DNA of 64,000 nt from Posidonia oceanica (taxonomy: Eukaryota; Streptophyta; Magnoliopsida; Alismatales; Posidoniaceae), in assembly GCA_037176725.1 (NCBI GenBank), contig JAZBRS010000026.1, positions 148,191,501-148,255,500 of the forward strand, read 5' to 3'. This document shows, piece by piece, positions 46,934 through 57,300 of the stretch. Positions within the stretch are counted from its first letter, which is position 1. Each line of letters begins with the position of its first letter. The notes beneath the pieces were generated by a model. It saw only the letters and a program-made list of their open reading frames with translations, was not told the origin of the DNA and did no database searches. The translations under genes were made by a program, and so were the position numbers.

Positions 46934-47391
46934 CATCCTTCGCACGGCTTTGTTCCAGGAAGACAAAGTCCAGCATCTCCCCGCGGTAGGAGAGGATATC
47001 CCTCTCCCTTCATGCTTCTTTTGTTGCGGTTGCCCCCTTCTACGCAGCTCTAACTGCCTTGCTTGCTTGCTCCCCCGAGCGGGGACAGGTTGCCCCTTTT
47101 CTTTCCCTCTTTGTTGCGCAAGTTTGGACTAGCCGCCAAACTTTCGTGTTGCATTGCAGTTTCTCTTTTAGCATCCTGTTGCATCAACTCTACACTTCAT
47201 TTGCATAACATGGCACGCTAGACTAATTGCATTGCATCATCAGCATTGCATCGCATTAGCTTACATTACATGCATTGCATTCCATCAACATCTGCATCCG
47301 CACCCGCATCTAGCATCTCGGCATTCGGTCGCGATTTTCGATGCATCCGCCAAATAAGTGGCTTACACCGAAAGCATTTGGCTCTCTGGTC
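46934..47391 (+). other. 3' UTR spacer of element B before the PPT
   Basis: No gene is seen. GCATTGCAT-like words recur at 47160-47330. The 60-codon frame at 46950 has no supporting feature. Confidence 0.45.
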
Positions 47392-47475
47392 AAATGGGGT
47401 GTCTTGTCGACCCTGAGCAGCGGCCTCGGTTCCCTTGACCTCGCTCAGGGAGGGGCATCTGTTGACACCCCATTT
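47392..47475 (+). promoter_or_regulatory. Nested inverted repeats framing the PPT of element B
   Basis: The outer arms AAATGGGGTGTC (47392-47403) and GACACCCCATTT (47464-47475) pair perfectly. The inner arms CCCTGAGC (47411-47418) and GCTCAGGG (47443-47450) pair perfectly. The outer-arm pair that is G-C in A is A-T here. Confidence 0.72.
47447..47459 (+). promoter_or_regulatory. Polypurine tract of element B
   Basis: AGGGAGGGGCATC, identical to that of A, directly before the TGTTGACACC start of the 3' LTR. Confidence 0.88.
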
Positions 47476-50400
47476 TGACAGGCTAAATTAGTGGATCTCT
47501 CTAGCAGCTTCAAAACCCAAAACCACACCCCTCTTTTCAAACCAAGACTTTAAATCAAAATCCAAAAACAAACCTAGAACTACACCCATTTTCCCACCGA
47601 AAAAACCATCCAAAAACCATAGGAAGACCCATCCTTTTCAACCTAGAAAACCCTCCCAAAAACCCTTAGGATCTCCCACCAAAATCACTTCCAAAAACCC
47701 TAGAAAACCTAGGTAAAACCCCCCTCTTTCTAGACCCAACGACCCTTTCAAAAACCTTCCAAAATCCCACTTCAAACCCTAGGTCACACACTCACCCAAT
47801 CCTACTCCAAATCCAAGCCTCTATCCTCCTCATCTCTTCAAATTATCCTTTTCTCTCCCCAAATTATTCTTTTTCTCTCTTCTGATTATTCTTTTCTCTC
47901 TCCTCTCTATTCTCCCTCTTATTCTCCTTCTTTTCTTGCTCTCTAGTGGGCCCACCTCATTCTTGCTCCTCCCCACCTATTCTCCTTTCTTCCCTTTATT
48001 TTATCTTTATTTTATTTTATTTTATTTTATCTCATGTTATTTGATCTTTATTGTCTTTTCATCCCTTCCCTTCTTTCTTTCTTTATCCCTTCCTTTCTTT
48101 CTTTCCATCTTTCTTTCCGTCTTTCTTTTCCTTTTTTCCACCCTAAACCCTAAACCCTAAACCCTAGAAAACCCTAGGAGAAACTACAGTTAAAACCCTA
48201 GGAAAAACCTAGCAAAAACCTTAGGAAAACCTAGCAAAACCTTAACCTAGAAAAGCCTAGCAAAAACCCTAGGAAAGACTTCCCAAAACCCTAGATCACA
48301 TCCCCCTAAACCCTAGGAACACACCTGCACAAAACCCCTCCAGATTCAGGTCTTTATCTCCCCTATCTCTCCTGATTATCCTTTTCTCTCTCTTAATTAT
48401 TCTTTTTCTCTCTCCTAATTATCCTTTTCTCTTTCCTCAATATTCTCCCCCGTTCTTCTTCTCATTTCTTCTCTAAACTCATCATCAACCCCATTTAACA
48501 CTTCTTAAAACAACTAAAGAGAAAAATTCAACTAGAAAAATAAATTAAACACCTAAAAATAATTCAAAAGAAAATCTAATTAAAAATGAATCAAAACAAC
48601 CCAAAAATAGTTAAAACTAATTAAAAACAAACTAAAAGACTTAAAAACGATTTAAAACAATTAAAAACAAATTTCAAGACTTGAAACAATTAAAAAACAA
48701 ATTTCAAAACTTAAAGACAATTAAAACCAATCAAAACCCATTAAAAACAATTAAAGAAGCAAACATAAGAAAAACCACTTAAAATCCTTAAAAAAAATCT
48801 AAAAATCCAATCAAAAACCTTAAAACAATCAAAGAAAAATTAAAGCAACTAACAAACTTAAAATCAAAAGAAAAAACAAAATCAAAACAATTAAAAAACT
48901 TTGAGAAAACAATTAAAAGAAAAAAACTTAAAACAATTAACAATTAAAAAAGAAGACAAACTTAAAATCAAATTAATAAAACTCAAAAACAATCAACAAC
49001 TAAAAATCGAATTAAAAAACTTAAAAACAATTAACAAACTTAAAATCGAAAAGAAAAACTTAAAATAAACTTAAACCAAGAGAAAAATTTAAACAATTAA
49101 AACAATCAAAGAAAAAAAACTTAAAAGAAGAAACCATTAACTCAAAAGAATAATTAAAAAGAAAATTAAAAAACAATTAACTTTGGAACAAATCCAAAAA
49201 AATGCATAACCTAATTATCCTTCTTTTTCTCTTTCTTTCCCTCCTTTCTATTTCTTTTTTATTTTTTTCTTTTTATTTTCCTTTTCCTTCTCCTCACAGC
49301 AGCCATCTTCTCCCTCTCTTCTCTTCTCTTTCTTTTTTTTCCAACACCCCTTCTGCTGCCCAATCGACAGCACACTCCTACACCTGCACGTCCTACACTC
49401 TTCCACGACCACTGCACCAAGCCGGACCGGCATGCACCCCCCTTCAGTAGCTGTGCACCTGCAAGCTTTTCTGCCACCTTACTCCTCACTCAAGAGCCGG
49501 CCAAAACCCAAAACCAAAAAGCCAGTAGCAGCATTGTCCCAACAACACCCACAGACATAGCCAAGCTCTCTTTCTTCCTTGTGCACTTCCCAGACCAAGA
49601 GCCAACCCACGAAATCACCCTCCAGAAGCCATTCAACCCATCTCTTCTCCAAAGCTCAAGAACAACCTTCCCCATTGCAGAACCACCACCACAGCCATCT
49701 GAAAACTCCGAAACTTCGCCACCTTACTCACCCAACAACCACCTTCTCAGGCCATCCAACATTTCACCGCGAAGCCACCCACACTCCCCGCAAACCACCA
49801 CAAACACCTTCGGACCCAAACTGCCCGAAAACTTCAAACGCTTCCACCTCCCTCCAGAAGCATCGAAACTCCATTCTGTTTCTTCCTACACGTTCACCAG
49901 ACAACCACCTAGCCGTCAGGACCTCCACCTTGGCCTGGAGCGCTGCTCACCGTCGGAACCACCTCGGCCACCACAGAGCATACCAATCCAGACCAGATCC
50001 CCCTCCGAGCAGCCGAGCTTGCTTCTGGGCACACCAGAGGCTTCCCCAGACCACCAGCAACGCCTCCAGATCGCCCCAGCAGCCCACCACCGTGCCACGC
50101 GCCGCTGCGACCTTCGGCAGCTGTGCAGAAATCCACCGAGGTGGGTGGCCCACTCAGGCACGCGAAAGAGGTAGCAAACCCCTCCCCTGGTTACCTCTCT
50201 CTCTCCTCTTGCTTCTCAGCCTTCCTTCAGAGAGTTTCGTCCACTGTGCTGCCCCCAGTAGCTCGCCGGAAGGAGCTTCTTCCCTGGCGCCGGTAGCCAT
50301 TGCAGCACGCTCGCACGCCCTCCAGTGCCCTGCGACGCCACCGGATGCCGCCCACGCCTCCACCGGACCGCGCCGACCTTCCCCGCACGCCGCCCAGGCC

Positions 50401-53376
50401 GTGCTGCCCTCTCCTCCGCCGCTGCAGAATCCCCCTCGGAGAGCCCCAGCCATGCCTCCTGTAGCATTTTATATTTCTTTAAGTTTTAAGTTTATTTTTC
50501 GTTAACTTAGGTAGTTTACACATGCATTGCATTAGTTTCCCTTAAGTTTTCCATATTTTCTTTTAGGTCCAGGCATGGTTTAGGTTTCATTTAAATCAGA
50601 AATAAAACCATATAGAATTGCATTTAATATCTATAGTTTCTTTTATTTACATATTAGTCCTGTTGTAGTTTAAATTCTTTTGATATCTTTTAGTTTTAGT
50701 CTAGCTACTTATTTTAATTGCATCCTAGTCTCTCTGTAGTTCAAAACCTTTTATTCACTTTTAGTTTTAGCCTTGTTATTTGTTTTTATTGCACTTTGGT
50801 CCTACTGCAGTTCAATATCTTTTATGTTTCTTAGCTTTTAGTCCAGCAAGTTATTTATTTTTGCATCTAAGTCCTATGGTTGTTAAATGTCATTTAAATG
50901 CCTCTTTTTATCTTATTACATTGCTGTTAAGTCCTTCTGTTTATTTTATTTACAAATCAGTCCTCAGTTCAGTTGTTAATTTCATTTAATTTCATATTTT
51001 ACCATATTACAATGCACTTTTATTCTGTATTTTATTTTATTTACTTTCCAGTCCTCTACATGTTAGGAAAAGCATTTAATTTCATACTTTACCATATTGC
51101 ATTGCATTTTAGCCCTTGTACTTTGTTTAATTGCACAGCAGTCCTCATACAGTTCATGCATTTCATTTAATGTGCATTTAAATCATATTGCATTACTAAA
51201 AAACACAAAAACTTGCTGTAATTGCACTTAAGTCCACATTCTGTGAATCAGTAGTTTAAGTTTGCACATTTCATTGCATATAAAACCCACAAAAATCCTG
51301 TAATTGCACATTAGTCCTCAGATCATTCATCCTTCATTTAATTTCTGTTTCTTATCTTATTGCATTGCAGAAAAACCCATAAAAACAGTTTAATTGCATT
51401 TTAATCCTCCATGCATTTAAATACCCTGTTAGTTGCATTTTAAACCACATTGCATTGTTAAAATGCCCAATAGTTTTCTGAAATTGCACATAAGTCCATG
51501 TTTTCAACTTTTACAAGTTTGCATGCTTTCTTTGCATTGCATTTAGGCCCTGTAAGTTTTTAAAAATTGCATTTAGGTCCTTCTCTTGCATTTTTGCATG
51601 CATTCATCCTAATTAACATTGCATTTAGCCCATGCACCCCCGCATTAGCATTCTTGCACACATTTGCATTCTTTTGCACACATTTAGGGTTAATTTGCAT
51701 ATAAGCCCCTGCACTTCTCCCTATTTGCACTTAGACCCCCATCTTTGCATTTTTTGCATGCATTGCATCCACACATCTTTGCACTTAGCATCTTTGCACA
51801 CTTTTAAGCACTCCTAGCTCCCAAGTATGTGGGAGGGCCTGTTCTGCACACCCCTAGGACCCCTTTTACACTTAGATCTCTTCTTCTCCTCTGCCCCTTG
51901 CGCCTTCTGCCTTGAAGCTTGGATATCTTCCGATCGGACCGCCGGATCTTTGCAACCAAGCTACCTGGACCATCTCGGTGGAGCGGATTCCTATGCTAAC
52001 CAAGTTTGTCTCAGATCAGGCCTCAGATCCCCATGGTAAGTCCTTCTGAACCCCTGCACAGCACCTTAGTTGCATATCACTTGCATTGCATGCATTGTTT
52101 TCGCCCTGCGTTTTCCGCGCATGTAGATTAGGACTTCCCCTCTTGTCTATCAACTCCACTTCCTCTTTTCGCGTACTCTTAGTGTCTTTGGGTCGAGTTT
52201 TCCTTGGATTCACTACTGATTGTGGCCTTCTTCTCCCTTTTCCACGATCCGATTGTACCGTGAGCTTTGGGCAGCGTGCAAGACACATCGTGAGACGGTT
52301 TAGTGGGAAACAGTCACAGAATAGTGGTGATCCCTCCACTTGCTTTCTTTCCCCTTTCCTGGTCTTCACACTTGCATTGTGTGGTCCTTAAGTGGTGTTT
52401 GTCTTCATGCTTACATCGCTTGCCTCTCTTTACTTGTTTGATTACTCCCCTTTGCGTATTTTCGCTTCGTTTTACATGCCCGTATCTGTTTTGCTTTGCT
52501 TTTTGCACCGTTTTGCATGCCTGCTTTGTTTCTTGCATTGTTTTGCGTACCTGCTTTGTTTCTTGCATCATTTTGCGTGCCTACCTTGTTTCTTGCACTG
52601 TTTTGCGTGCCTACCTTGTTTCTTGCATCGTTTTGCGTGCCTACTTCGTTTCTCGCATCGTTTTGCGTGTTTGCTATTGTTTTCTCTTGCCTGTCGCCAA
52701 CATTGCCTGGTTTTACCGATGTTTTGTTTTATCGCCTGCATTTGCATTTAGGGCAGTGATGCTTACTGCCTGGAGTTCTTACAAACCAGGGTTTGCCCTG
52801 TTCGGAACATAGACAGCGTTGCTGAGCACTTAGATTGCACGTTTAATTCCTTGCACGCATTCTATCACTTAGAGCACACCTTTGAGCATCTAATTAGGCA
52901 TTCATGGTACTTAGGCATTCAAAGTATGCATTTCCCCGCGTATGCGAGCGTAAGCCTGGAAAGACCGATTCTTGAGCGTGTCGGGAGTGCCTAACACCTT
53001 CCCTGTACGTAACAGGAGTCCTTGCCCTTTCTCTTGGCCCGTAATGACCATATTGCCCTTATTTTAGGCACGAGTCACATCATTTGCATCCCTTTGCATC
53101 TCATTTCATTTGCATTGCATCGCATTGCATCTTTTGCTTGGTTTTGCATGTATATTCACGCATTTCCCTGGTTTTCCTTGTCTCTCGACTTAATAGACAC
53201 GGTGGCGACTTTGAATTGTCTTATCTTCTCCTTTTCTTTCCCTTTTTCCTTTTTTTAAGTGTTTTCGAGTTAAGTCTTCCTTCTCGGACACAGCCGCTAA
53301 TAGTGAACCTAATTCCGATCGGTGCACGTGAGCTTTGGCATCGTGCATGGACGATCCGAACACTGGGATCATTACA
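47460..53376 (+). repeat. 3' LTR of element B (5.9 kb)
   Basis: It starts TGTTGACACC and ends ATCATTACA. Modules in order are AAACCCTAG-rich sequence with a telomere-like run (48141-48166), an A-rich block (48480-49195), a GC-rich block (49370-50455), a phased GCATTTTAGTCC block (50506-51780), a donor-like site (52036), a tandem hairpin block (52501-52675), and the conserved LTR end. It retains the uninterrupted site into which A inserted in the other LTR (51091-51115). Confidence 0.93.
48141..48166 (+). repeat. Short telomere-like run (CCCTAAA) in the LTR of element B
   Basis: About 3.5 consecutive CCCTAAA units, the Arabidopsis-type plant telomere word, within a stretch full of AACCCTAG words. 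It is too short for a telomere; it may serve as telo-box promoter elements. Confidence 0.8.
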
Positions 53377-54239
53377 CATGTATACATGCCTTTCGCTGTG
53401 ATGAGTGTTTTCTTTTCACTATCATGTCCACAAACACAATGCACATGCCTTTTTCCTTGTTGTGTGATTGTCTGCATGCCATGGTTTTCTGTTTTTTTCC
53501 CCTTCATGCATATGCCATGCTTAGGATATTAGAAACATGTTTACTCCCCTGTGGCTTAATTTAAAAGCAACAATAAAGCCAACTTTTAAATCTTAAGCAC
53601 AACTAGAGCCAAACTTGCAATTTTCCCCCTGGTTAAATAAAACGCAAGTAAAACACTCTAAGCATATCGCATGATTGATTATACTCGAAAGCATGCATCT
53701 TCTCATCTGAGTCAACCTATCAGTTTGAGAAGGACAGTTCCGGTCTCTTGTTCCGACGCTTTGGCACTGCGTGAGTTGGTCGGTCTGTTTCCCCTTTATC
53801 AGGGGTCGCGTCGGTGTTAGTAGAGGGTACAACCCATGCTTTGGCAGGGCTAAGGCTCCTAACACACCACTCATTCACTGCCTGAGCTTTGGTCAGGATT
53901 TAGAACGGTGACCTTACTTTCTGACCTGGAGTCAATAAAACCCATACCCATGAGTGAGTCCTAGTAGGCCGCCTACTCAGGACATGCATGGTGAGAGAGC
54001 GCATATTAGGGCATTCATTTTTGCACGTGTGCCATTCATGCCACCCCTAATAACTTGTTTTTGCGTTCATCCTCTGACGCTTTTGTTGTTTTGCACGTAG
54101 GTGCGAGTTCCTCAGCCAAGACCTCGATCGTCCCTCCTCTTTGTCTTCGAGCTATCTGTTGCCTCCGACAATAGCTCGCCTTAGGTCTCGTGTCCCTGCT
54201 TTCAGCCGCAGACCTGTTCAAACTCGCTCGCTGTCCGTT
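53377..54239 (+). other. Leader of element C
   Basis: Non-coding. It holds the conserved block at 53690-53995 (CCCCT/AGGGG hairpin at 53791-53805), a 3' splice-site candidate ending GTAG at 54100, and the pre-gag hairpin. Confidence 0.6.
54148..54178 (+). promoter_or_regulatory. Conserved hairpin before gag (element C)
   Basis: CGAGCTAT (54148-54155) pairs with ATAGCTCG (54171-54178). The inner TGTTG/CGACA stem (one G-U pair) closes a CCTC loop. It lies 61 nt before the gag ATG. The inner stem sequence is unlike A, B and D, but pairing is kept. Confidence 0.75.
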
Positions 54240-56688
54240 ATGGCCCAGCATACTGGCGAGCCCACTTCCTCTTTGGCGTCAGAGGAGATACCGACTTCGG
54301 TCTCTCCTTCCCTTGCTTTGACGACCTCTGTCTCTTCTCCACTTTTGGTGCCAGAGACTTCTCAGCCCCTCTATTTGGAACAAGGGTCGACCCTAGTCGA
54401 CCTAGAGCTTGTCACTGAGTCAACCACGGTGACCACCACTCAGGCTCCAGGAGTGTCTCCTTCTGTTCCTTCCCAAGGCCTTCCCATCTCAGGAATTCAG
54501 CCTTCTGCGGCTGCCTCTTGCATAGGGTCTCTCCCTTTTGCTTACTTAGTTTCCGTGCCCCCTTTGGCAGACCCTCTTTTGCATCCCAGCCCGTTAGTTG
54601 ACGAGTTCCCTGCCTTGCAAGCGCAACGCTTGTTGACTAAGGCCGACAGGCTGCGAAGCATGGCTCTTGAACTCGACCCGACTGTGGCCCACTCTTCTCG
54701 TCCAACCCCTGAGGTTCCGGTGCCACCCACTATAGCTCTGCAGGCTCACCACATCGCATTTTCGCCCTTGTCATTACCCCAGCTTCGGCAATACAGGCGC
54801 CTTATCTGCCTCCTGCATCTACACAACACTATGCATTGCATGCAACTCCATCACCTAGTGGCTAGTCCTCTAGATTGGCACGAGCGCAGCACCCCTTCAT
54901 GCCCATTGCCCGACACCGTGCCAGTGCAACAGCTGCTGCTCCCACACACTACACCTTACACTGCACAGCATGTTATCTATCCATCCCCTTTGCATCAGGT
55001 TCAGACCCCCTCATGCATCCCACAACACTACTCACCCTCGCACGGGTATGCTAGCCCTCACGCCTCGACACAAGGTGGCGTGATGTGGATCCGGAGGAGC
55101 GCTTTCGCGCGACCCATATGGCATGCACGGCACCTGCCTTAGCTGCACCAGTCTCGACAGCAGCAACTTCTGGCACCCTCCACTCTAGGATTGTGCTCTA
55201 GAAAGGGCACTTCGTCAAGTGCAAGGCACGGACCGCCAGCCCTACCAATTCTGGGACCTCTGTCTCTTTCCAGAGGCGACACTCCCAACGAAGTTCCATA
55301 TCCTGACATTCAACAAGTACATGGGTAGAGGCTGCCCTATTTCGCATCTGAGGGCATACTGCAGAGACCTTGTTCAGCTTTAGGCTGACGACGGCCTCCT
55401 GATCTGTTTGTTCCGATAGAGTCTAACCGGCCCCCACTCAAGTGGTTCACTTCCCTTGACATGGCCGCTATCCATACTTGGAATGACGTTTCCCAGGCTT
55501 TCCTTGGGCAATATTCTTTCAACCTCGACTTGATCCCCCAGTGAGAGGATCATCGTAATAAAAAGTGAGGACATAGCGAGGCTATTTCCTCGTTAAATCC
55601 TTGTAATATTATTGCGAGGAAATATCCTCGCTATGTCCATGCTATTTAGCCTCGTTAAACTATTGCGAGGACAAGTCCTCGCCATGTCCTCACGACTTGT
55701 CCTCGCAAAATCAGGAATTTCTAGTAGTGTCCGGCGAGGGCCCCACGAGCCATTCAGGGAGTATGTCGGTCGCTAGCGCTCCGTAGCTGCCTAGGTCAGA
55801 GATAGACCCTCTGTCGAGGAGTCTATCGACATGATCATCAATGGGGCAACGCCAGCGACTAGAGCCCTGCTATCCATTCAACCAATCACTAAGCTTGCAT
55901 CGCTGATTAGGGCTAGTGCCCACGTGGAAAGCTCACTGCATAGTGGGAATTTCCCCACACTTGCTGCAATAGCTTGGGAGATCAACAACAACTACAGCAA
56001 CAATCGCCGTGACGGCACCCGCAGCAGAGATTCCGCTTCCAATTACTCTGAACAGCACGCTGTCTCATACGCCGAACCTCCCGTAGAGCCTGCCTATGCA
56101 GCGAGTCAGCCAGACTCTTCTCAACTAGATTACGCACATAGTTTTGCATACACTGCACACACTGCCACCGTCGAGCCCGTGCATCACGTCGCACCTGCTC
56201 GGCAAGGACTCCAACCAGGGCAAAGACGACCTCGTCAGGCCGAGTGTGATTACACCCCTCTGTCGGAACCACTGAGCGTCATCTTCCCTCAGGTTGAGTC
56301 ACTCCTGAGACTCCCGGTTGTCTGTCCGTCACCGAATCCCCCTCCGCGGTGGCATAACACGAATCAGTTCTGCAGTTTCCATCGAGCCACAAGGCACTCG
56401 ACGGATGACTGCATCACTTTACAGGATGCCGTCCAGGGCCTGATCGACTGCAAGGTCATTAGTGTTGCCGCGCAGGAGGCAGCACCTACACCAACACTTG
56501 CACATACACCTGCACTTGCACTCGCACACCCTAGTGTAGCCAGCCCTTCCTCTTCCGAGCCTGCAGGCTTCAAAGATGTCGGAACCTCAGGAGTCTTCTC
56601 CCTCACTCCAGTCTTCTCTGAGTCTAGCTCTGCCCCAGTGGATCCTTTTGATCCCATTGGCGCAATCTCCTTTCCTTACTTTTCCTAG
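54240..56688 (+). pseudogene. Gag of element C, broken
   Basis: It starts with the family ATG-GCC-CAG. It is Pro/Ser/Thr-rich to about 55083, where one base is lost relative to D. The Gag core follows in fragments (LERALRQVQGTDRQPYQFWD near 55200-55250), is interrupted by a CACTA-like insertion (55560-55729), and has TAG codons, including CGC-TAG-CGC near 55776. From 55831 to 56688 the C-terminal Gag is open, with a zinc knuckle of the C-X2-H-X4-H-X4-C type (CSFHRATRHSTDDC). It is clearly more diverged than A is from D. Confidence 0.85.
55560..55729. mobile_element. CACTA (En/Spm)-like terminal fragment inserted in gag of element C
   Basis: The right end reads, on the - strand, CACTACTAGAAATTCC, the usual plant CACTA terminus. 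Inward lie eight or nine GCGAGG/CCTCGC words in both orientations within 170 bp, like subterminal transposase-binding arrays. The left end has no clear CACTA terminus, so this is a fragment or a decayed small non-autonomous copy. The gag homology to D stops and resumes around it. Confidence 0.7.
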
Positions 56689-56689
56689 C

Positions 56690-57300
56690 TCGTCCGAGGG
56701 ACGCTCGGAGATGCAGCAGCAGCGTCAACAACAAGTCCAATTGCAGCACCATCGAGGTCAGCATCTCCTCCAACCCTACCAGTTCTAGTGCTCCCCGCAC
56801 TGCCCTAGCAGCTCCAATGCTCCCCGCACTGCCATCAACAGCTCCAATAGCCCCAGTGCTCCCCGCACTGCCATCAGCAGCTCCAATATCCCTAGTGCTC
56901 CCTGCGATGCCAACAGCAGACCCTGTCAACAGCGTCAGCAATGTAGGAGCAGACCTAGCACCGCCCTCCCGAGGTTGCTGACAGGTAAGTCCCACTTACC
57001 TATCTTTTGATTTCTGCATTGTCTTTTGTTTTGTTTTGTTTTTGCTTTTTCTCGCCTTGTCAGAAAATCATAAAAAACATAAAATCAACAAAAACCTAAA
57101 AACATGCATTTCTTTCTTCTTCATGCATTCATCACACTGGGCTGGCAGCCCTAACTGCTTGGCGATAGGTCCGTTAACTTATCACTCTGCACATATCTAT
57201 CACTCTCTGCACATACATATCACCTCCTGCATGCGCATATCATTTCTTGCATCTTGCAAAACATCAAAAAATCAAAAATCAAAACAACAAAAACACGCTT
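56690..57300 (+). other. Repeat region and 3' remnant of element C
   Basis: 56780-56930 has tandem units with GCTCCCCGCACTGCC and AGCAGCTCCAAT. At 56982-57000 CAG|GTAAGT forms a consensus splice donor inside a perfect GGTAAGT-CCC-ACTTACC inverted repeat. 57130-57230 resembles the 3' UTR of A (GGCAGCCCTAACTGCTTGGC, then GCGATAGGTCCGTTAAC and TTATCAC). No pol sequence intervenes. Confidence 0.55.

Larger units (their letters stand above)
1..53376 (+). mobile_element. Element B: Tat/Ogre-type LTR retrotransposon, decayed, interrupted by element A
   Basis: The parts are: 5' LTR (1-2824 plus 30557-32928), PBS at 32930, leader, gag-pol pseudogene (34162-42872), downstream ORF pseudogene (44224-45425), 3' hairpin array, PPT at 47447, and 3' LTR (47460-53376). 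Window base 1 aligns with about base 48297 of the 3' LTR, so the first ~0.84 kb of the 5' LTR lies outside the window. Without element A the full element would be about 26 kb. The right end meets element C exactly at the LTR terminal CA, so B is probably nested in C; its left flank and target duplication cannot be seen. Confidence 0.85.
53377..57300 (+). mobile_element. Element C: divergent Tat-type element reduced to leader, gag and a 3' remnant
   Basis: The leader homology begins directly after the B LTR and corresponds to D from about 60097, so LTR, PBS and ~0.56 kb of leader are absent at this junction. It keeps the conserved leader block, pre-gag hairpin and a broken gag, then a short repeat region and a 3'-UTR-like piece. 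No protease, RT, RNase H or integrase is present. The right limit is approximate. Confidence 0.65.

Noticed and set aside
48141..48166. Chromosome end or interstitial telomere
   Set aside because: Only about 3.5 units, inside an LTR; better read as telo-box promoter words.
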